Origin: Agrobacterium tumefaciens
Lineage (GTDB): Bacteria > Pseudomonadota > Alphaproteobacteria > Rhizobiales > Rhizobiaceae
Direction of reading: 5' to 3'
Assembly (NCBI RefSeq): GCF_009649785.1
Contig: NZ_WJOK01000005.1
Coordinates: 124,001-188,000 of the forward strand
Length of the DNA: 64,000 bases
Shown here: positions 34,917-45,600 of the stretch, in pieces
How positions within the stretch are numbered: position 1 is the stretch's first letter
Layout of the letters: each line of letters starts with the position of its first letter
Translations under genes and position numbers: made by a program
The notes under the pieces: model-generated
Seen by the model: the letters and a program-made list of their open reading frames with translations, nothing else
Databases searched by the model: none
What the model was told of the DNA's origin: nothing

Positions 34917-37601
34917 ATGGGCAGAATGAATTCTCCGACATTCGACGGTCGTCACACGCGTTTCGTGCTGACGGCGTTTTTCGTGCGGCAGGTCATGGCT
35001 CTTGCCGGTTTTGCCTTGCTTGCCACGATTGCGCTGGGGATTACCGCACTTGCCACATGGAACGTGGCGGACCCGAGCCTGTCCTATGCAACAGGCAACC
35101 AACCCACCAATCTTCTCGGTTACGGCGGCGCAATCTTCGCCGATATCGTGATGCAGTTCCTCGGCCTTTCCGCAATCATCGCGCTTTTGCCGGTGATTGC
35201 CTGGGCGATCGCCCTGATCGCCGGTCGCAAGTTCAACCGGATACCCGCCCGCCTCGTCGCCTGGATCGCCGGCGCCATCGTCTGCGCCGCCTCGCTCGGC
35301 TGTTTTCCCGCGCCCGTGACATGGCCGCTGCCGAACGGCATCGGTGGCGTCATCGGCGATATGATCCTGCGCTTCCCTGCTCTCTTCATCGGCGCTTACC
35401 CCACCGGCACGATTGCGACGGTGCTGGGCGCTATATTCGCTGCTCCCGCCGCCTTGATGATGCTGTTTGCCGCCGGTCTCGTGGGACGCCCGGAAGATGA
35501 CCTGGAACAGGAAGAACGCGCGCCGGTCGCAAACAAGGCCCGTGCCACCCGTCAGGTCGAGGAAGAAGACGATGACGAGGGCGAAGGCTTCTTCGCCAAT
35601 ATTCTCGCCTTCGGCGCAATCGCACATTACTGGTACATCTCGCAGGCCCGCCTTCGCCGCCTGTTCGGCCTGAAGTCGAAATCCCTGCACGGCGAATTCG
35701 AACACCCTTACGATTTCAACGAATATGAATTCGGCACGCTGAACGAACCCTCCCGCCTCAAGACGGCGATCAACCGCCTCGACCAGCGCGCGGAACCGTC
35801 TTTCGAAGAACGCGCCGCATCCCGTCGCCAGATGTCGCCTCCCTCCATCGCGCCCGATCATGATGCGGACGAGGACGACGAACCGTCGTTGGACGCAGAC
35901 GGTCGGCGGTTGCCCAACGGCATTCTCTCGGACGACCACAGCCTGGACGAGAACGACCCGAAGTTCGTGGCAAGACAGGCACCTGGGCGCGGCCAGCCCA
36001 GAATAACCGCCCCTTCCGCACGCCCGAAGCCCAGCGAGCGCGTGGCAAGGGAAGCGCAGGCCTCCTTTATTGCCGCAGACGGTTTCCAGTTGCCCACCGT
36101 GCATCTTCTGGCGGAACCCAAGAACGTCGTTCGCGACCATACGCTGAACGAGGAAGTGCTGGAGCAGAATGCCCGCCTTCTGGAAGGGGTTCTCGAGGAT
36201 TTCGGCGTCAAGGGTGAAATCATTCACGTCCGCCCCGGCCCGGTCGTCACGCTCTACGAACTGGAACCAGCACCCGGCATAAAATCCTCACGCGTCATCG
36301 GCCTTGCCGATGACATCGCCCGCTCCATGAGCGCGATCGCCGCGCGCGTTGCCGTCGTGCCTGGCCGCAACGCCATTGGCATCGAGCTTCCGAACCAGAC
36401 GCGTGAAACCGTGTTCCTGCGTGAACTGGTCGGCAGCCGCGACTTTGAAAACAGCAAGGCCAAGCTCGCCATGGCGCTCGGCAAGACCATCGGCGGCGAA
36501 CCCGTCATCGCCGATCTTGCCAAGATGCCGCATCTTCTCGTTGCCGGTACCACGGGTTCGGGCAAGTCGGTCGCCATCAACACCATGATCCTGTCGCTGC
36601 TTTACCGCATGTCGCCAGAGCAATGCCGCCTGATCATGATCGACCCGAAAATGCTCGAACTATCGATCTATGACGGTATTCCGCATCTGCTCTCGCCCGT
36701 CGTTACCGATCCGAAAAAAGCTGTCGTGGCGCTGAAGTGGACGGTGCGCGAGATGGAGGAGCGCTACAAGAAGATGTCGAAGATCGGTGTGCGCAACATC
36801 GATGGCTTCAACAGCCGTGTGCAGCAGGCGATCGACAAGGGCGAAATCCTCACCCGCACGGTGCAGACCGGCTTCGACCGCCAGACCGGCGAGGCAATGT
36901 ACGAGACGGAAGAATTCGACCTGAAGCCCCTGCCCTATATCGTCGTCATTATCGACGAAATGGCGGATCTTATGATGGTGGCAGGCAAGGATATCGAAGG
37001 TGCCGTACAGCGCCTCGCTCAGATGGCGCGTGCCGCTGGCATCCATGTCATCATGGCAACCCAGCGTCCGTCCGTCGACGTCATCACCGGCACCATCAAG
37101 GCGAACTTCCCGACCCGCATCTCCTTCCAGGTAACGTCGAAGATCGACAGCCGCACCATTCTGGGCGAACAGGGCGCAGAACAGCTGCTCGGCATGGGTG
37201 ACATGCTCTATATGGCCGGTGGCGGCCGCATCCAGCGCGTGCACGGTCCCTTCGTCTCCGACAATGAAGTGGAAGAGATCGTCGCCTATCTCAAGACGCA
37301 AGGCACGCCGGAATATCTGGAAGCGATCACCGAGGAAGACGATGAGGAAGGCAATGGCGGCGGCCCGGCCGGCGCCGGCAATTTCTCCGATTCGGAAGAC
37401 CCCTATGATCAGGCCGTGGCTGTCGTGCTGAGGGACGGCAAGGCCTCCACTTCCTACGTCCAGCGGCGTCTCGGCATCGGCTACAACCGCGCCGCCTCGC
37501 TGATCGAACGCATGGAGCAGGAGGGCATCATCGGCCCCGCCAATCATGCCGGAAAACGCGAAATACTCGTACCAACGGAAGCAGACATCATCGAGCGGTA
37601 A
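34917..37601 (+). CDS. ftsK: DNA translocase FtsK
   Basis: An 894-residue protein that anchors in the septum and pumps chromosome ends. About four hydrophobic segments lie in residues 1-195, followed by an acidic/basic linker (to about residue 395). The motor follows: [20 protein letters not shown] in the alpha domain, Walker A GTTGSGKS near residue 545, Walker [13 protein letters not shown], and [19 protein letters not shown]. The C-terminal gamma domain ([20 protein letters not shown]) reads KOPS sites. ATG 34926 is an alternative start. The promoter region contains a perfect CtrA box. lolA follows 155 bases downstream. Confidence 0.97.
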   Translation: MGRMNSPTFDGRHTRFVLTAFFVRQVMALAGFALLATIALGITALATWNVADPSLSYATGNQPTNLLGYGGAIFADIVMQFLGLSAIIALLPVIAWAIALIAGRKFNRIPARLVAWIAGAIVCAASLGCFPAPVTWPLPNGIGGVIGDMILRFPALFIGAYPTGTIATVLGAIFAAPAALMMLFAAGLVGRPEDDLEQEERAPVANKARATRQVEEEDDDEGEGFFANILAFGAIAHYWYISQARLRRLFGLKSKSLHGEFEHPYDFNEYEFGTLNEPSRLKTAINRLDQRAEPSFEERAASRRQMSPPSIAPDHDADEDDEPSLDADGRRLPNGILSDDHSLDENDPKFVARQAPGRGQPRITAPSARPKPSERVAREAQASFIAADGFQLPTVHLLAEPKNVVRDHTLNEEVLEQNARLLEGVLEDFGVKGEIIHVRPGPVVTLYELEPAPGIKSSRVIGLADDIARSMSAIAARVAVVPGRNAIGIELPNQTRETVFLRELVGSRDFENSKAKLAMALGKTIGGEPVIADLAKMPHLLVAGTTGSGKSVAINTMILSLLYRMSPEQCRLIMIDPKMLELSIYDGIPHLLSPVVTDPKKAVVALKWTVREMEERYKKMSKIGVRNIDGFNSRVQQAIDKGEILTRTVQTGFDRQTGEAMYETEEFDLKPLPYIVVIIDEMADLMMVAGKDIEGAVQRLAQMARAAGIHVIMATQRPSVDVITGTIKANFPTRISFQVTSKIDSRTILGEQGAEQLLGMGDMLYMAGGGRIQRVHGPFVSDNEVEEIVAYLKTQGTPEYLEAITEEDDEEGNGGGPAGAGNFSDSEDPYDQAVAVVLRDGKASTSYVQRRLGIGYNRAASLIERMEQEGIIGPANHAGKREILVPTEADIIER

Positions 37602-37756
37602 TGCACGTCGCCCAAAAGGCTGTCGTGGTTTCGGGATAACGACATGCGTGAGGCGAAGACGGCAACCAAGCGGGGCGAAGAAGCGTTAATACACGCTTTC
37701 AACGTCATGAAGCCGCCGCCTTTATGCGGAAAATCGCTGCGATGAAGGAGAACAGA

Positions 37757-38431
37757 ATGAACGACCTCACCACCGGCGAGATTGCCACCGCAAACACACC
37801 AGAGAACGGCGTGACGCGACGTGGCGTGCTGACGGCGTTTTCCATGGCTGCGGTCATGGCCGGCCTGTCGCCGCTCAACGCATTTGCTCAGGCTGCCGGT
37901 AACAGCGCGACCGCGCAGAAAATTGCCAATCACTTCTCGTCGGTCAAAACCATGATGGGAGAGTTTGTCCAGTTTGGCCCGCGCGGTGAACAGACCGGCG
38001 GCAAATTTTACATAGAACGGCCCGGCAAGCTTCGATTCAATTATGAAGACCCCTCGCCCATGCGGGTCATCTCCGACGGCAAGAATGTCGTCATCGGCAA
38101 CATGAAGCTGAAGACATGGGATTTATATCCACTGTCAAAGACCCCGCTCAGCCTGCTTTTGTCCGACAAGATCGATCTGAGCAACCAGAAGGTCCGGAAC
38201 GTGAAGGAAGAGTCGGACCTGACCACCATCGTACTGGGTGACAAGAGCGTGTTCGGCGATTCCACCATTACCCTGATGTTTGACCCGAAAACCTTCGATC
38301 TGAGGCAATGGACGACGACCGATGCCCAGAACAAGGACACAACTGTCATGATCTTCAACGTGCAGACGGGCGTTAACCTCGACGAACGCGTTTTCAACAT
38401 CAACTACGAAGAAGTCCGCAAACGCGGCTAA
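37757..38431 (+). CDS. lolA: Outer-membrane lipoprotein carrier protein LolA
   Basis: A 224-residue periplasmic protein that ferries lipoproteins to the outer membrane. The mature part has FSSVKTMMGEFVQFGPRGEQ, GGKFYIERPGKLRFNYEDPS, VISDGKNVVIGN and TLMFDPKTFDLRQWTTTDAQ, all LolA-like. The signal peptide has a long polar N-region with twin arginine (R21-R22, TRRGVLTAFS), then hydrophobic residues and AFAQA, so Tat export is possible. ATG 37757 follows AAGGAG. It comes after ftsK, the gene order seen in several alphaproteobacteria, and before xthA. Confidence 0.88.
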   Translation: MNDLTTGEIATANTPENGVTRRGVLTAFSMAAVMAGLSPLNAFAQAAGNSATAQKIANHFSSVKTMMGEFVQFGPRGEQTGGKFYIERPGKLRFNYEDPSPMRVISDGKNVVIGNMKLKTWDLYPLSKTPLSLLLSDKIDLSNQKVRNVKEESDLTTIVLGDKSVFGDSTITLMFDPKTFDLRQWTTTDAQNKDTTVMIFNVQTGVNLDERVFNINYEEVRKRG

Positions 38432-38458
38432 AGGCCGGGCGGTCCACGGCGACAGTTC

Positions 38459-38486
38459 AAAAGGCGGCCCTTCGGTCGCCTTTTTC
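38459..38486 (+). terminator. Intrinsic terminator after lolA
   Basis: AAAAGGCG and CGCCTTTTT pair around a short G/C-rich loop 25 bases beyond the lolA stop; T5 at the end. Confidence 0.85.
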
Positions 38487-38550
38487 ATTTTGCCGCTAAA
38501 ATGCATTCCCGTTTTCATCGCGATGTTATAAGCCTGCGCCCCGGAAACAT

Positions 38551-38575
38551 GCCTCGAAACAATCGGCTTCGAGGC
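38551..38575. promoter_or_regulatory. Dyad 20 bases upstream of xthA
   Basis: GCCTCGAA (38551-38558) and TTCGAGGC (38568-38575) form a perfect 8-bp inverted repeat. It would form a hairpin in the leader or an operator next to the start codon. It is not the GTTC-N7-GTTC SOS box of alphaproteobacteria. Confidence 0.4.
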
Positions 38576-38595
38576 TATAGAAGCGGAGCACATGC

Positions 38596-39399
38596 ATGTC
38601 GTTTTCGATAACCACCTGGAACATCAACTCGGTCAGGCTCAGAATGCCGATCGTGGAGCAGTTTCTGGTGCGTTACAAACCCGACATTCTCTGCCTGCAG
38701 GAAACGAAATGCCCGAATGGCGAGTTTCCGATGAAGCCGCTGAAGGCGCTCGGTTACGAGCACGTCATCATCCATGGCCAGAAGGGCTATCACGGTGTGG
38801 CGATCGCTTCGAAAATTCCGCTGACAGAAGATCACCGTCAGGACTATTGCGGTATAGGCGATGCACGACACATTTCCGCGATTTTTCAGGTTGGATCGCG
38901 CCGCATACGGCTGCATAATTTCTATGTTCCGGCTGGCGGTGACGAACCCGACCGGTCGATAAACCCGAAATTCGGCCACAAGCTGGATTTTATCGAAGAG
39001 ATGAAGGCGCTTCGCGCCGACGGCGTGCCCGGCACTTCTTCCATTCTCGTGGGCGATCTCAACATCGCGCCGCTTGAAAATGACGTCTGGTCGCACAAGC
39101 AACTGCTGAAGATCGTTAGCCATACACCGGTGGAAACTGACGGCATGCTCGATATCATGAAGAAGGGCAACTGGCTCGACCTGATGCGGCTGAACGTGCC
39201 TGATAGTGAAAAGATTTATACCTGGTGGAGCTACCGCGCCAAGGATTGGGAAGCCGCAGACCGTGGCCGCCGTCTCGACCATATCTGGTCGTCGCAGGAT
39301 CTCGGCCCTTCGCTTGAAAAGATCGATATCTTGCGCGAAGCACGCGGCTGGAACCGGCCATCCGACCACGTTCCGGTTACGGCCCATTTCCGTTTCTGA
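38596..39399 (+). CDS. xthA: Exodeoxyribonuclease III / AP endonuclease
   Basis: A 267-residue EEP-fold nuclease for base-excision repair. Catalytic blocks are TWNINSVRLRM (Asn), CLQETKCPNGEF (metal Glu), HNFYVPAGGDEPD (Tyr), VGDLNIAPLENDVW (Asp, Asn), YTWWSYRAKDWEAADRGRRLDHIW (Asp), and NRPSDHVPV with the catalytic histidine. Length is normal. It converges with the cyclic-nucleotide-binding gene; the stops are only 18 bases apart and no clear terminator lies between them. A second ExoIII paralogue elsewhere is common in this group. Confidence 0.96.
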   Translation: MSFSITTWNINSVRLRMPIVEQFLVRYKPDILCLQETKCPNGEFPMKPLKALGYEHVIIHGQKGYHGVAIASKIPLTEDHRQDYCGIGDARHISAIFQVGSRRIRLHNFYVPAGGDEPDRSINPKFGHKLDFIEEMKALRADGVPGTSSILVGDLNIAPLENDVWSHKQLLKIVSHTPVETDGMLDIMKKGNWLDLMRLNVPDSEKIYTWWSYRAKDWEAADRGRRLDHIWSSQDLGPSLEKIDILREARGWNRPSDHVPVTAHFRF

Positions 39400-39417
39400 A
39401 GCGCTGGCTCTTTAAAA

Positions 39418-39873
39418 TCAGGAGAAGCGGTTCTGCAAACGTGCCGCGCCCGCCGCGAGTGCGGCGATATTATCGCGAATGCGTGCCGTCACGATATCGG
39501 CAACCTCGGGAAACTCCTCCACCAGCCGGTGAAAGAGAATGCGCGTTATCCGGATGACCTCGGAATCCTCCGCGGCAATGGCGGTGAATTTCCTCTCACA
39601 GAGCGTGAAAAGCGCCAGCTCCGAAAGAAGCGCCCCCTTGCCCGGTGTCGCCTGCAACGCGGGTTTTCCATCCCGCCCGGCCGTAAATAGCTCGAAATGG
39701 CCTGACGTCACCGCAAAGGCGCACTCGGCCGGGGAATGTTCCCGGAACAAAGTCTGACCCGCCGCCACGCGGCGGCGTTCCGCGCCGAAGGCGATCAGCC
39801 GCAACTGATCGTCGCTGAAGCCCGCAAACAACGGCACTTGCCCCAGAAGCATGATGTCATCCGTCAAGGCCAT
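39418..39873 (-). CDS. Cyclic-nucleotide-binding domain protein without DNA-binding domain
   Basis: A 151-residue single cNMP-binding domain of the CRP fold (residues about 13-125): LFAGFSDDQLRLIAFGAERR, VAAGQTLFREHSPAECAFAV, and GALLSELALFT in the phosphate-binding cassette position. The cassette lacks the usual RxA arginine (it reads FTLCERKFTAIA), so classical cAMP binding is uncertain. There is no helix-turn-helix after the domain, so it is not a CRP-type regulator. It lies downstream of the CenR-like regulator gene (117 bases) in the same direction; a shared transcript is possible. Confidence 0.82.
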   Translation of the reverse strand: MALTDDIMLLGQVPLFAGFSDDQLRLIAFGAERRRVAAGQTLFREHSPAECAFAVTSGHFELFTAGRDGKPALQATPGKGALLSELALFTLCERKFTAIAAEDSEVIRITRILFHRLVEEFPEVADIVTARIRDNIAALAAGAARLQNRFS

Positions 39874-39990
39874 GTCGATTGCTACTCCAGAAAACCGCCT
39901 GCACCACTATAGCGGTTTTCGGATATCGGCCTTCAAAAGACAAGATGTTAGAATATTCTGCGTCCTCTCGGACGCAGAAAGGGCGTTCGT

Positions 39991-40674
39991 TCAGGGAACG
40001 ATCTTGTATCCGCCGTTCTCGGTCACCAGAATTTCGGCATTGGAGGGGTCTCGCTCGATCTTCTGGCGCAGACGATACACATGCGTTTCGAGCGTATGCG
40101 TCGTCACTCCGGAATTATAACCCCAGACCTCTTCCAGCAAGACGTCGCGGGTAACGACGGCGCTCCCGGCGCGGTACAGATAACGGATGATCGCCGCTTC
40201 CTTTTCCGTCAGCCGGATTTTTTTGCCGTCTTCAGTCGTCAGCAGCTTCTGGCTGGGTTTGAACTGATAAGGGCCAACGGTGAAAACCGCATCCTCGCTC
40301 TGCTCGTATTGACGCAGCTGCGCCCGGATGCGGGCCAGAAGGACGGCGAAGCGGAATGGCTTCGTCACATAATCATTGGCGCCCGCTTCGAGACCGAGGA
40401 TAGTGTCGGAATCGGTATCGTGCCCGGTCAGCATGATGATCGGTGCCTTGAAGCCACCCTTGCGCAGCAGTTTCACCGCCTCGCGGCCATCCATGTCAGG
40501 AAGACCGACATCCATGATCAGAAGATCGACCTGGGCAGTCTTTGCGGTCTGCATCGCCTGCGCAGCGTTTGCGCCGCTCAGAAGCGAGAATTCCTCATAG
40601 GGAGATAGTTGCTCAGTCAGCGTCTCCCGAAGATCGTCGTCGTCGTCCACCAAAAGGATAGTGCGAGCCGTCAT
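39991..40674 (-). CDS. cenR: OmpR/PhoB-family response regulator, CenR-like
   Basis: A 227-residue regulator. The receiver domain (1-120) has acidic D10-D11, phosphoacceptor D55 in LLIMDVGLPDMDGREA, and K105 in NDYVTKPFRF. A C-terminal winged-helix domain (GPYQFKPSQKLL, RLTEKEAAIIRYLYRAG, VTRDVLLEEVWGYN, HVYRLRQKIERD) follows. There is no kinase gene beside it. The receiver sequence (AGANDYVTKPFRFAVLLARI) is what I recall of CenR, the essential envelope regulator of Caulobacter, also studied in Rhizobiales; this assignment is moderately sure. Confidence 0.75.
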   Translation of the reverse strand: MTARTILLVDDDDDLRETLTEQLSPYEEFSLLSGANAAQAMQTAKTAQVDLLIMDVGLPDMDGREAVKLLRKGGFKAPIIMLTGHDTDSDTILGLEAGANDYVTKPFRFAVLLARIRAQLRQYEQSEDAVFTVGPYQFKPSQKLLTTEDGKKIRLTEKEAAIIRYLYRAGSAVVTRDVLLEEVWGYNSGVTTHTLETHVYRLRQKIERDPSNAEILVTENGGYKIVP

Positions 40675-40760
40675 TCGGATTCTCAGCCTTTCTTACTTTA
40701 GCGCATCGGCCCAAAAATCGCCGTTGATTTTCGGAAAGCGCAATGCGTAGTTTAAAAGAG

Positions 40761-40804
40761 TTAGAGCATCCATTGTGCCTCCGAAATAAGGCACGGCGCT
40801 CTAA
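40761..40804. repeat. Nested palindrome of the TAGAGCAT repeat family
   Basis: Outer arms TTAGAGC (40761-40767) and GCTCTAA (40798-40804) enclose GTGCCT (40775-40780) / AGGCAC (40789-40794). It lies in the divergent region between the CenR-like gene and the L,D-transpeptidase gene. The TAGAGCAT core is shared with the copies at 14961, 20975 and 48892. Confidence 0.5.
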
Positions 40805-40915
40805 TTGTCAGCCAATTCAGCGGTTTGCCGATAAAAGGTCAACCCATTGCCATGATATTACGAAGTGCTATGACTTCACGTTAGATAACCTGCAAAGCAA
40901 AATCTCGTGAAAAAC

Positions 40916-41464
40916 ATGAGCAGACAGCCCGTAAAGCAACATAAACGCGCATCGACGCTCATGGTTCGGCCGGCGCCTTTGAAAATAAGCCGGGCCATCG
41001 TTCAGCTCGGGCATCTCACCTTTCCCGCAGCGATCGGGCGCAACGGCCGTACCGTGCTCAAACGCGAGGGAGATGGAAAGTCACCGATTTCCGTCACGCG
41101 CCTGCTGCACGGATTTTATCGCGGCGACCGTAACCCCGCCATCGCCACGACATTGCCGATGCAACGGACGCAGCAATCCATGCTTTGGTGCGACGAGCCA
41201 CGCAGCGCCAGTTACAACAGGTTGGTCAAGTCCCCTTTCGCACTGAGCCACGAGGAGATGATGCGAAAGGACGGCCTTTATGACGTTTGCCTCGTGCTCG
41301 ATTGGAACATCACGTCGAGAAGTCGGAACCGCGGTTCGGCAATCTTCATGCATATGATCCGCCCGGGATATGAGCCGACCGCCGGCTGCGTCGCTCTCCA
41401 TCCCCGCGACATGAGGCGCATTCTGCCTCTTATGCGCAAGGGTACGAAAATTCGCATCCTGTAG
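40916..41464 (+). CDS. L,D-transpeptidase (YkuD) catalytic-domain protein
   Basis: About 182 residues with one YkuD-like domain. The active-site block is FMHMIRPGYEPTAGCVAL, with the conserved histidine, the spacer and the nucleophilic cysteine of the HX14-17-(S/T)XGC pattern. Upstream are FPAAIGRNGRTVLKREGDGK and SPISVTRLLHGFYR, as in the small cytosolic or murein L,D-transpeptidases of Rhizobiales. No signal peptide is obvious: the N-terminus is basic and polar. The start is uncertain; GTG 40907 and ATG 40961 are alternatives, none with a clear SD. Role is probably 3-3 peptidoglycan cross-linking or amino-acid exchange, inferred from family. Confidence 0.75.
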   Translation: MSRQPVKQHKRASTLMVRPAPLKISRAIVQLGHLTFPAAIGRNGRTVLKREGDGKSPISVTRLLHGFYRGDRNPAIATTLPMQRTQQSMLWCDEPRSASYNRLVKSPFALSHEEMMRKDGLYDVCLVLDWNITSRSRNRGSAIFMHMIRPGYEPTAGCVALHPRDMRRILPLMRKGTKIRIL

Positions 41465-41473
41465 ATCAGGCAC

Positions 41474-41506
41474 AAAAAAACCCGCCATTCTTGGCGGGTT
41501 TTTTTA
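41474..41506. terminator. Bidirectional terminator between the L,D-transpeptidase gene and carD
   Basis: CCCGCC / GGCGGG stem flanked by A7 and T7, symmetric. It sits between convergent genes and should stop both. Confidence 0.93.
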
Positions 41507-41526
41507 AAAAAAGAGAAAGCCGGTGA

Positions 41527-42096
41527 TTACGCGGCTTCTTCCTGAGAATCGTCCTCTTCGACGGCCTTGCCGCGCTTCGGACCCTTGGCAAGGTTGACTT
41601 CCACCAGGCGGACAGCCTCGGTTTCAGACATCTTGTTGACAGCAGCAATTTCGCGCGCCATGCGATCAAGAGCAGCTTCGTAAAGCTGACGCTCGGAATA
41701 GGACTGCTCCGGCTGGTTTTCCGCACGGTAAAGATCGCGAACAACTTCAGCAATCGCGATAAGATCGCCGGAATTGATTTTCGCATCATATTCCTGGGCG
41801 CGGCGCGACCACATGGTACGCTTCACACGCGCCTTGCCCTGCACCACTTTCAGCGCCCGCTCGACAAAATCGCCTTCGGAAAGCTTGCGCATGCCGATGC
41901 TCACGGCTTTAGCGACGGGAACTTTAAGACGCATCTTGTCTTTTTCGAAATCGATGACAAAAAGCTCAAGCTTCATGCCGGCAACTTCTTGTTCCTCGAT
42001 GGCAGAAATGGTACCGACACCATGAGCGGGATACACAATCGCTTCACCGGTTTTGAAACCGTGATGTGCTGGAGATTTCTTCTGCTGGGTCGTCAT
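41527..42096 (-). CDS. carD: CarD-family transcriptional regulator (CdnL type)
   Basis: A 189-residue RNA-polymerase-binding protein. The N-terminal Tudor-like domain (residues about 14-75) has FKTGEAIVYPAHGVGTISAI and LELFVIDFEKDKMRLKVPV. The helical C-terminal domain includes KRTMWSRRAQEYDAKINSGD with the conserved tryptophan that stabilises the open complex, and SERQLYEAALDRMAREIA. The end is Glu-rich. In alphaproteobacteria CdnL supports transcription of rRNA and anabolic genes. A long structured leader precedes it (next entry). It converges with the L,D-transpeptidase gene. Confidence 0.92.
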   Translation of the reverse strand: MTTQQKKSPAHHGFKTGEAIVYPAHGVGTISAIEEQEVAGMKLELFVIDFEKDKMRLKVPVAKAVSIGMRKLSEGDFVERALKVVQGKARVKRTMWSRRAQEYDAKINSGDLIAIAEVVRDLYRAENQPEQSYSERQLYEAALDRMAREIAAVNKMSETEAVRLVEVNLAKGPKRGKAVEEDDSQEEAA

Positions 42097-42637
42097 TCGT
42101 TCTAAAAACTCCCTGTTACATACCCGGCAACGCCGGGGTTGGGTCGGTCAGGCCCTGATGAGACGGGGGAACCGTCAGGTGACTCCGCACTGGTCCAGCC
42201 GTGCACGCAAAAACACACCTTCCCGCATTGCGGGCTTCGATAACGTAAACGCTCGATATGTCACGGAAACCGCGTGCAAAAGAGGTGTTGCTTTCGTGGT
42301 GTTTTTGGGCACACAAATGCCACGCTGTGGATCAGTATCGTTGGTGTACCACAAAAATAGGCACAAATCAATAATTTGCTTCGACCGTGGCCGCAACATC
42401 ACATGGCGGCCAAAGAACCACCTATAAATGGGCTACCGGAATACTGTCAAATGCTTCGTAACCGGTCCCTACCGTATAAGAAGCAAAAAAATTTCACTTC
42501 CCAACTGAAGAAACACGAAAGCCTCTTAAACTCTTCGTAATTACACGCCAATATCCGATTCGAATGAAAAGGCAAAATCCGCAAATTGACGGTGCTTTTT
42601 TACGTTAAAGTGTGATTTTTGGAGGAATCCACATCAA
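42097..42637. other. 541-base divergent region between carD and the glutamate dehydrogenase gene
   Basis: The part next to carD, read on the minus strand, has several hairpin-forming sequences: CCCGGC/GCCGGG near 42123-42137, CCTGA/TCAGG arms near 42153-42178, and CCCGC/GCGGG near 42223-42235. So carD probably has a structured 5' leader. The half next to the dehydrogenase gene is AT-rich with TTAA-N7-GTAA at 42526, one base short of a CtrA box. No convincing open frame or tRNA is present. Confidence 0.45.
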
Positions 42638-45600
42638 ATGGGCTACAGAAATAATCCAAAACGCGAAAAACAGATCGAAAAAGCACGACAGCAGGCAATT
42701 GCCGAAAACGCGCCATTTCTTGATCCGGGTATACTCTATGGAAGAGCAAGCGCCGACGACATAGAATATTATTCCGCCGAAATGCTGGCCGCAAGCGCGG
42801 CGCACAGTTTCGAGGCTCTTTCGCGCTGGACTGGAGACGCGCCCCATATCAGCATCGCCCAGGTGGAGGGCGTCACCCCGCGAGATATTCCGGTAACGGT
42901 TCTGACGATTATCGGCCGCAATATGCCCTTCCTCTACGATTCCGTCATGGGTGAGGTCACAAGCAGCTATCGCGGCCTCTATCTCGCGGTCCACCCCATT
43001 CTGGTGCCGGATGAAACGGCGCAGGCGGGTTATCGCCTTGCGGAGCCTGATGACGATCCCGCCGGGAATATCAGCCTCATCCAGCTGCACATCGCCCCAC
43101 TGACCCAGCAGGCCGCAACGGCGCTGGAAGAAAGATTGCGTTTCGTGCTGGCGCAGGTTCAGTCCGCCTACAGAGACTGGCGGCCCATGCTGTCGAAACT
43201 CGACGAAGCCCTAGACGAATTGTCAAAACGCGGCTCCTCGCGGCGCAAGACCGAGCGCGCGGAAGCCGTCGAGTTTCTCAACTGGCTTCGCAACGACAAT
43301 TTCACCTTCCTCGGCATGCGCGATTACACCTATTCCGGAACGGGAAAGAACGCGAAAATCGAGCGCGGTGACGGCGTCGGCCTCGGCAGTTTGAGCGATC
43401 CGGATGTGCGGGTGCTGCGCCTTGGCAAGGACGCCGTGACGACGACGCCTGAAATCCTCGCCTTCCTCGACGGTCCGGATTTCCTCATCGTCACCAAGGC
43501 AAATGTGAAGTCCATCGTGCATCGCCGCGCTTATATGGATTATATCGGCATCAAGCGCTTCGACGAGGATGGGAATGTCATCGGTGAATTGCGCATCGTC
43601 GGCCTTTTCACCGCCACCGCCTATACGCGTTCGGTAAAGCACATCCCGCTGCTGCGTGCCAAAATTGCGGATGTCGAGCGGCATTTCGGTTTTGATCCGA
43701 ACAGCCACTCCGGCCGCATTCTGCAGAACACGCTGGAAGCCTATCCGCGCGACGATCTCTTCCAGATCGAAACGGATCTTCTGATCCGCTTCATCGAGCA
43801 AATCATGGAACTGAGCGACCGCCCACGCGTGCGCGTCCTCGCACGTATCGACCGTTTCGACCGCTTCGTCTCGGCCATCATCTTCGTGCCGCGCGAGGAA
43901 TACAATTCCTATGTGCGCGAGAAGATCGGCGACTATCTGAGCAAGGTCTATGACGGGCATATTTCCGCCTATTACCCGGCCTTCCCCGAAGGCGCTGTCG
44001 CCCGCGTCCATTTCATCGTCGGCCGCACGGAAGGCAAGACGCCGCGTATCGCGCAGGACAAGCTGGAGGATGCCGTCAGCGATATCGCAGCACGCTGGAT
44101 AGACCATTTCGTTGCCCTTTCCGAACCGGGTGCACCGGTGCTGGAGGTGGATCAGGCCTATCAGGAAGCCTTCACGCCGGAAGAGGCGATTGGCGACATG
44201 GCGGATATTCTGGCCACCGTGAAGGGTGAGCCGGTCCGCATCGAGTTTTACCAGCAGGAAGGCCAGTCAGCTGAGACGCTGTCGCTGAAGATCTTCCATC
44301 GGGATGGCCATCTGCCACTGTCGCGCCGTGTGCCGCTGCTGGAAAACCTCGGTTTCAACGTCATCAGTGAGCGCACCTTCGACATCGGCGTCATCTCGGA
44401 TGGCGAAAAGCGCGACATCGTGCTGCATGATATGGAACTCGCCGTCGCCAAGGGCGTGACGCTGGATCTGCCGCAATACGGACAGAAACTCGAAGAAGCA
44501 TTCCTTGCTGCCTTCTCGGGCAAGGTCGATAATGACAACTTCAACCGGCTGATCCTCGCCTGCGGCCTAACCGTGCGCGAAGTGTCCGTCCTGCGCGCCT
44601 ATGCGCGTTATCTGCGCCAGACCGGAATCGTTTATTCCCAGGAGCATATTTCCGAAACGCTCTTTAAATATCCGGCCATTTCACGGAATATTTTCGCGCT
44701 GTTCAAGACTGGCTTCGATCCGTCCATCGACGAGAAGAAGCGGCTGAAGAAACTGGCAGAGATGCACAAGACGATCGAAGCGGCATTGAGCGGTGTTCCC
44801 AATCTCGACGAAGACCGCACCTTGCGGCGTTATGTCAACGCCATCGACGCCACGCTTCGTACCAACTACTTCCAGAAAAACACCGATGGCACGCCGCGTG
44901 ACCTGTTGGCGTTCAAGTTCGATCCCAAACATCTGGACGGCCTGCCCGATCCGCGTCCCTTCCGCGAAATCTTCGTCTACGGAACCGAAGTAGAAGGCGT
45001 GCATCTGCGCTTTGGCAAAGTGGCGCGCGGCGGTCTGCGCTGGTCGGATCGCGGCCAGGATTACCGCACGGAAGTGCTCGGTCTCGTCAAGGCGCAGCAG
45101 GTCAAGAATGCGGTGATCGTTCCCGTTGGCGCCAAGGGCGGCTTTTTCCCGAAGAACCTGCCTGTTGGCGGCTCCCGCGACGAGGTCTTCAATGCAGGCC
45201 GTGAAGCCTACAAGACCTATATCCGCACTCTTCTGTCCATCACCGACAATATCGTCGACGACGCCGTCGTACCGCCGGCCGATACGTTGCGGCTTGATGG
45301 GGACGATCCCTACTTCGTCGTCGCCGCCGATAAGGGGACAGCGACATTCTCCGATACGGCAAACGGCCTCGCCCACGACGCCGGCTTCTGGCTGGACGAT
45401 GCCTTCGCATCGGGTGGTTCCGCCGGTTACGACCACAAGAAGATGGGAATCACCGCACGCGGTGCCTGGGAAACGGTAAAGCGTCATTTCCGCGAAATGG
45501 ACACCGACATCCAGACCACGCCCTTCACAGTGGCAGGTGTCGGCGACATGTCCGGCGACGTTTTCGGTAACGGCATGTTGCTGTCGGAAAAGATCAGGCT

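Noticed and set aside
33377-36227. Long minus frames opposite amtB and ftsK (455 and 452 codons)
   Set aside because: Asp/His/Arg-rich mirror translations of membrane and motor proteins; no supporting signals.
42116-42316. A 66-codon minus frame in the carD leader
   Set aside because: Starts with GTG without SD, runs through the hairpin region and has no recognisable content.
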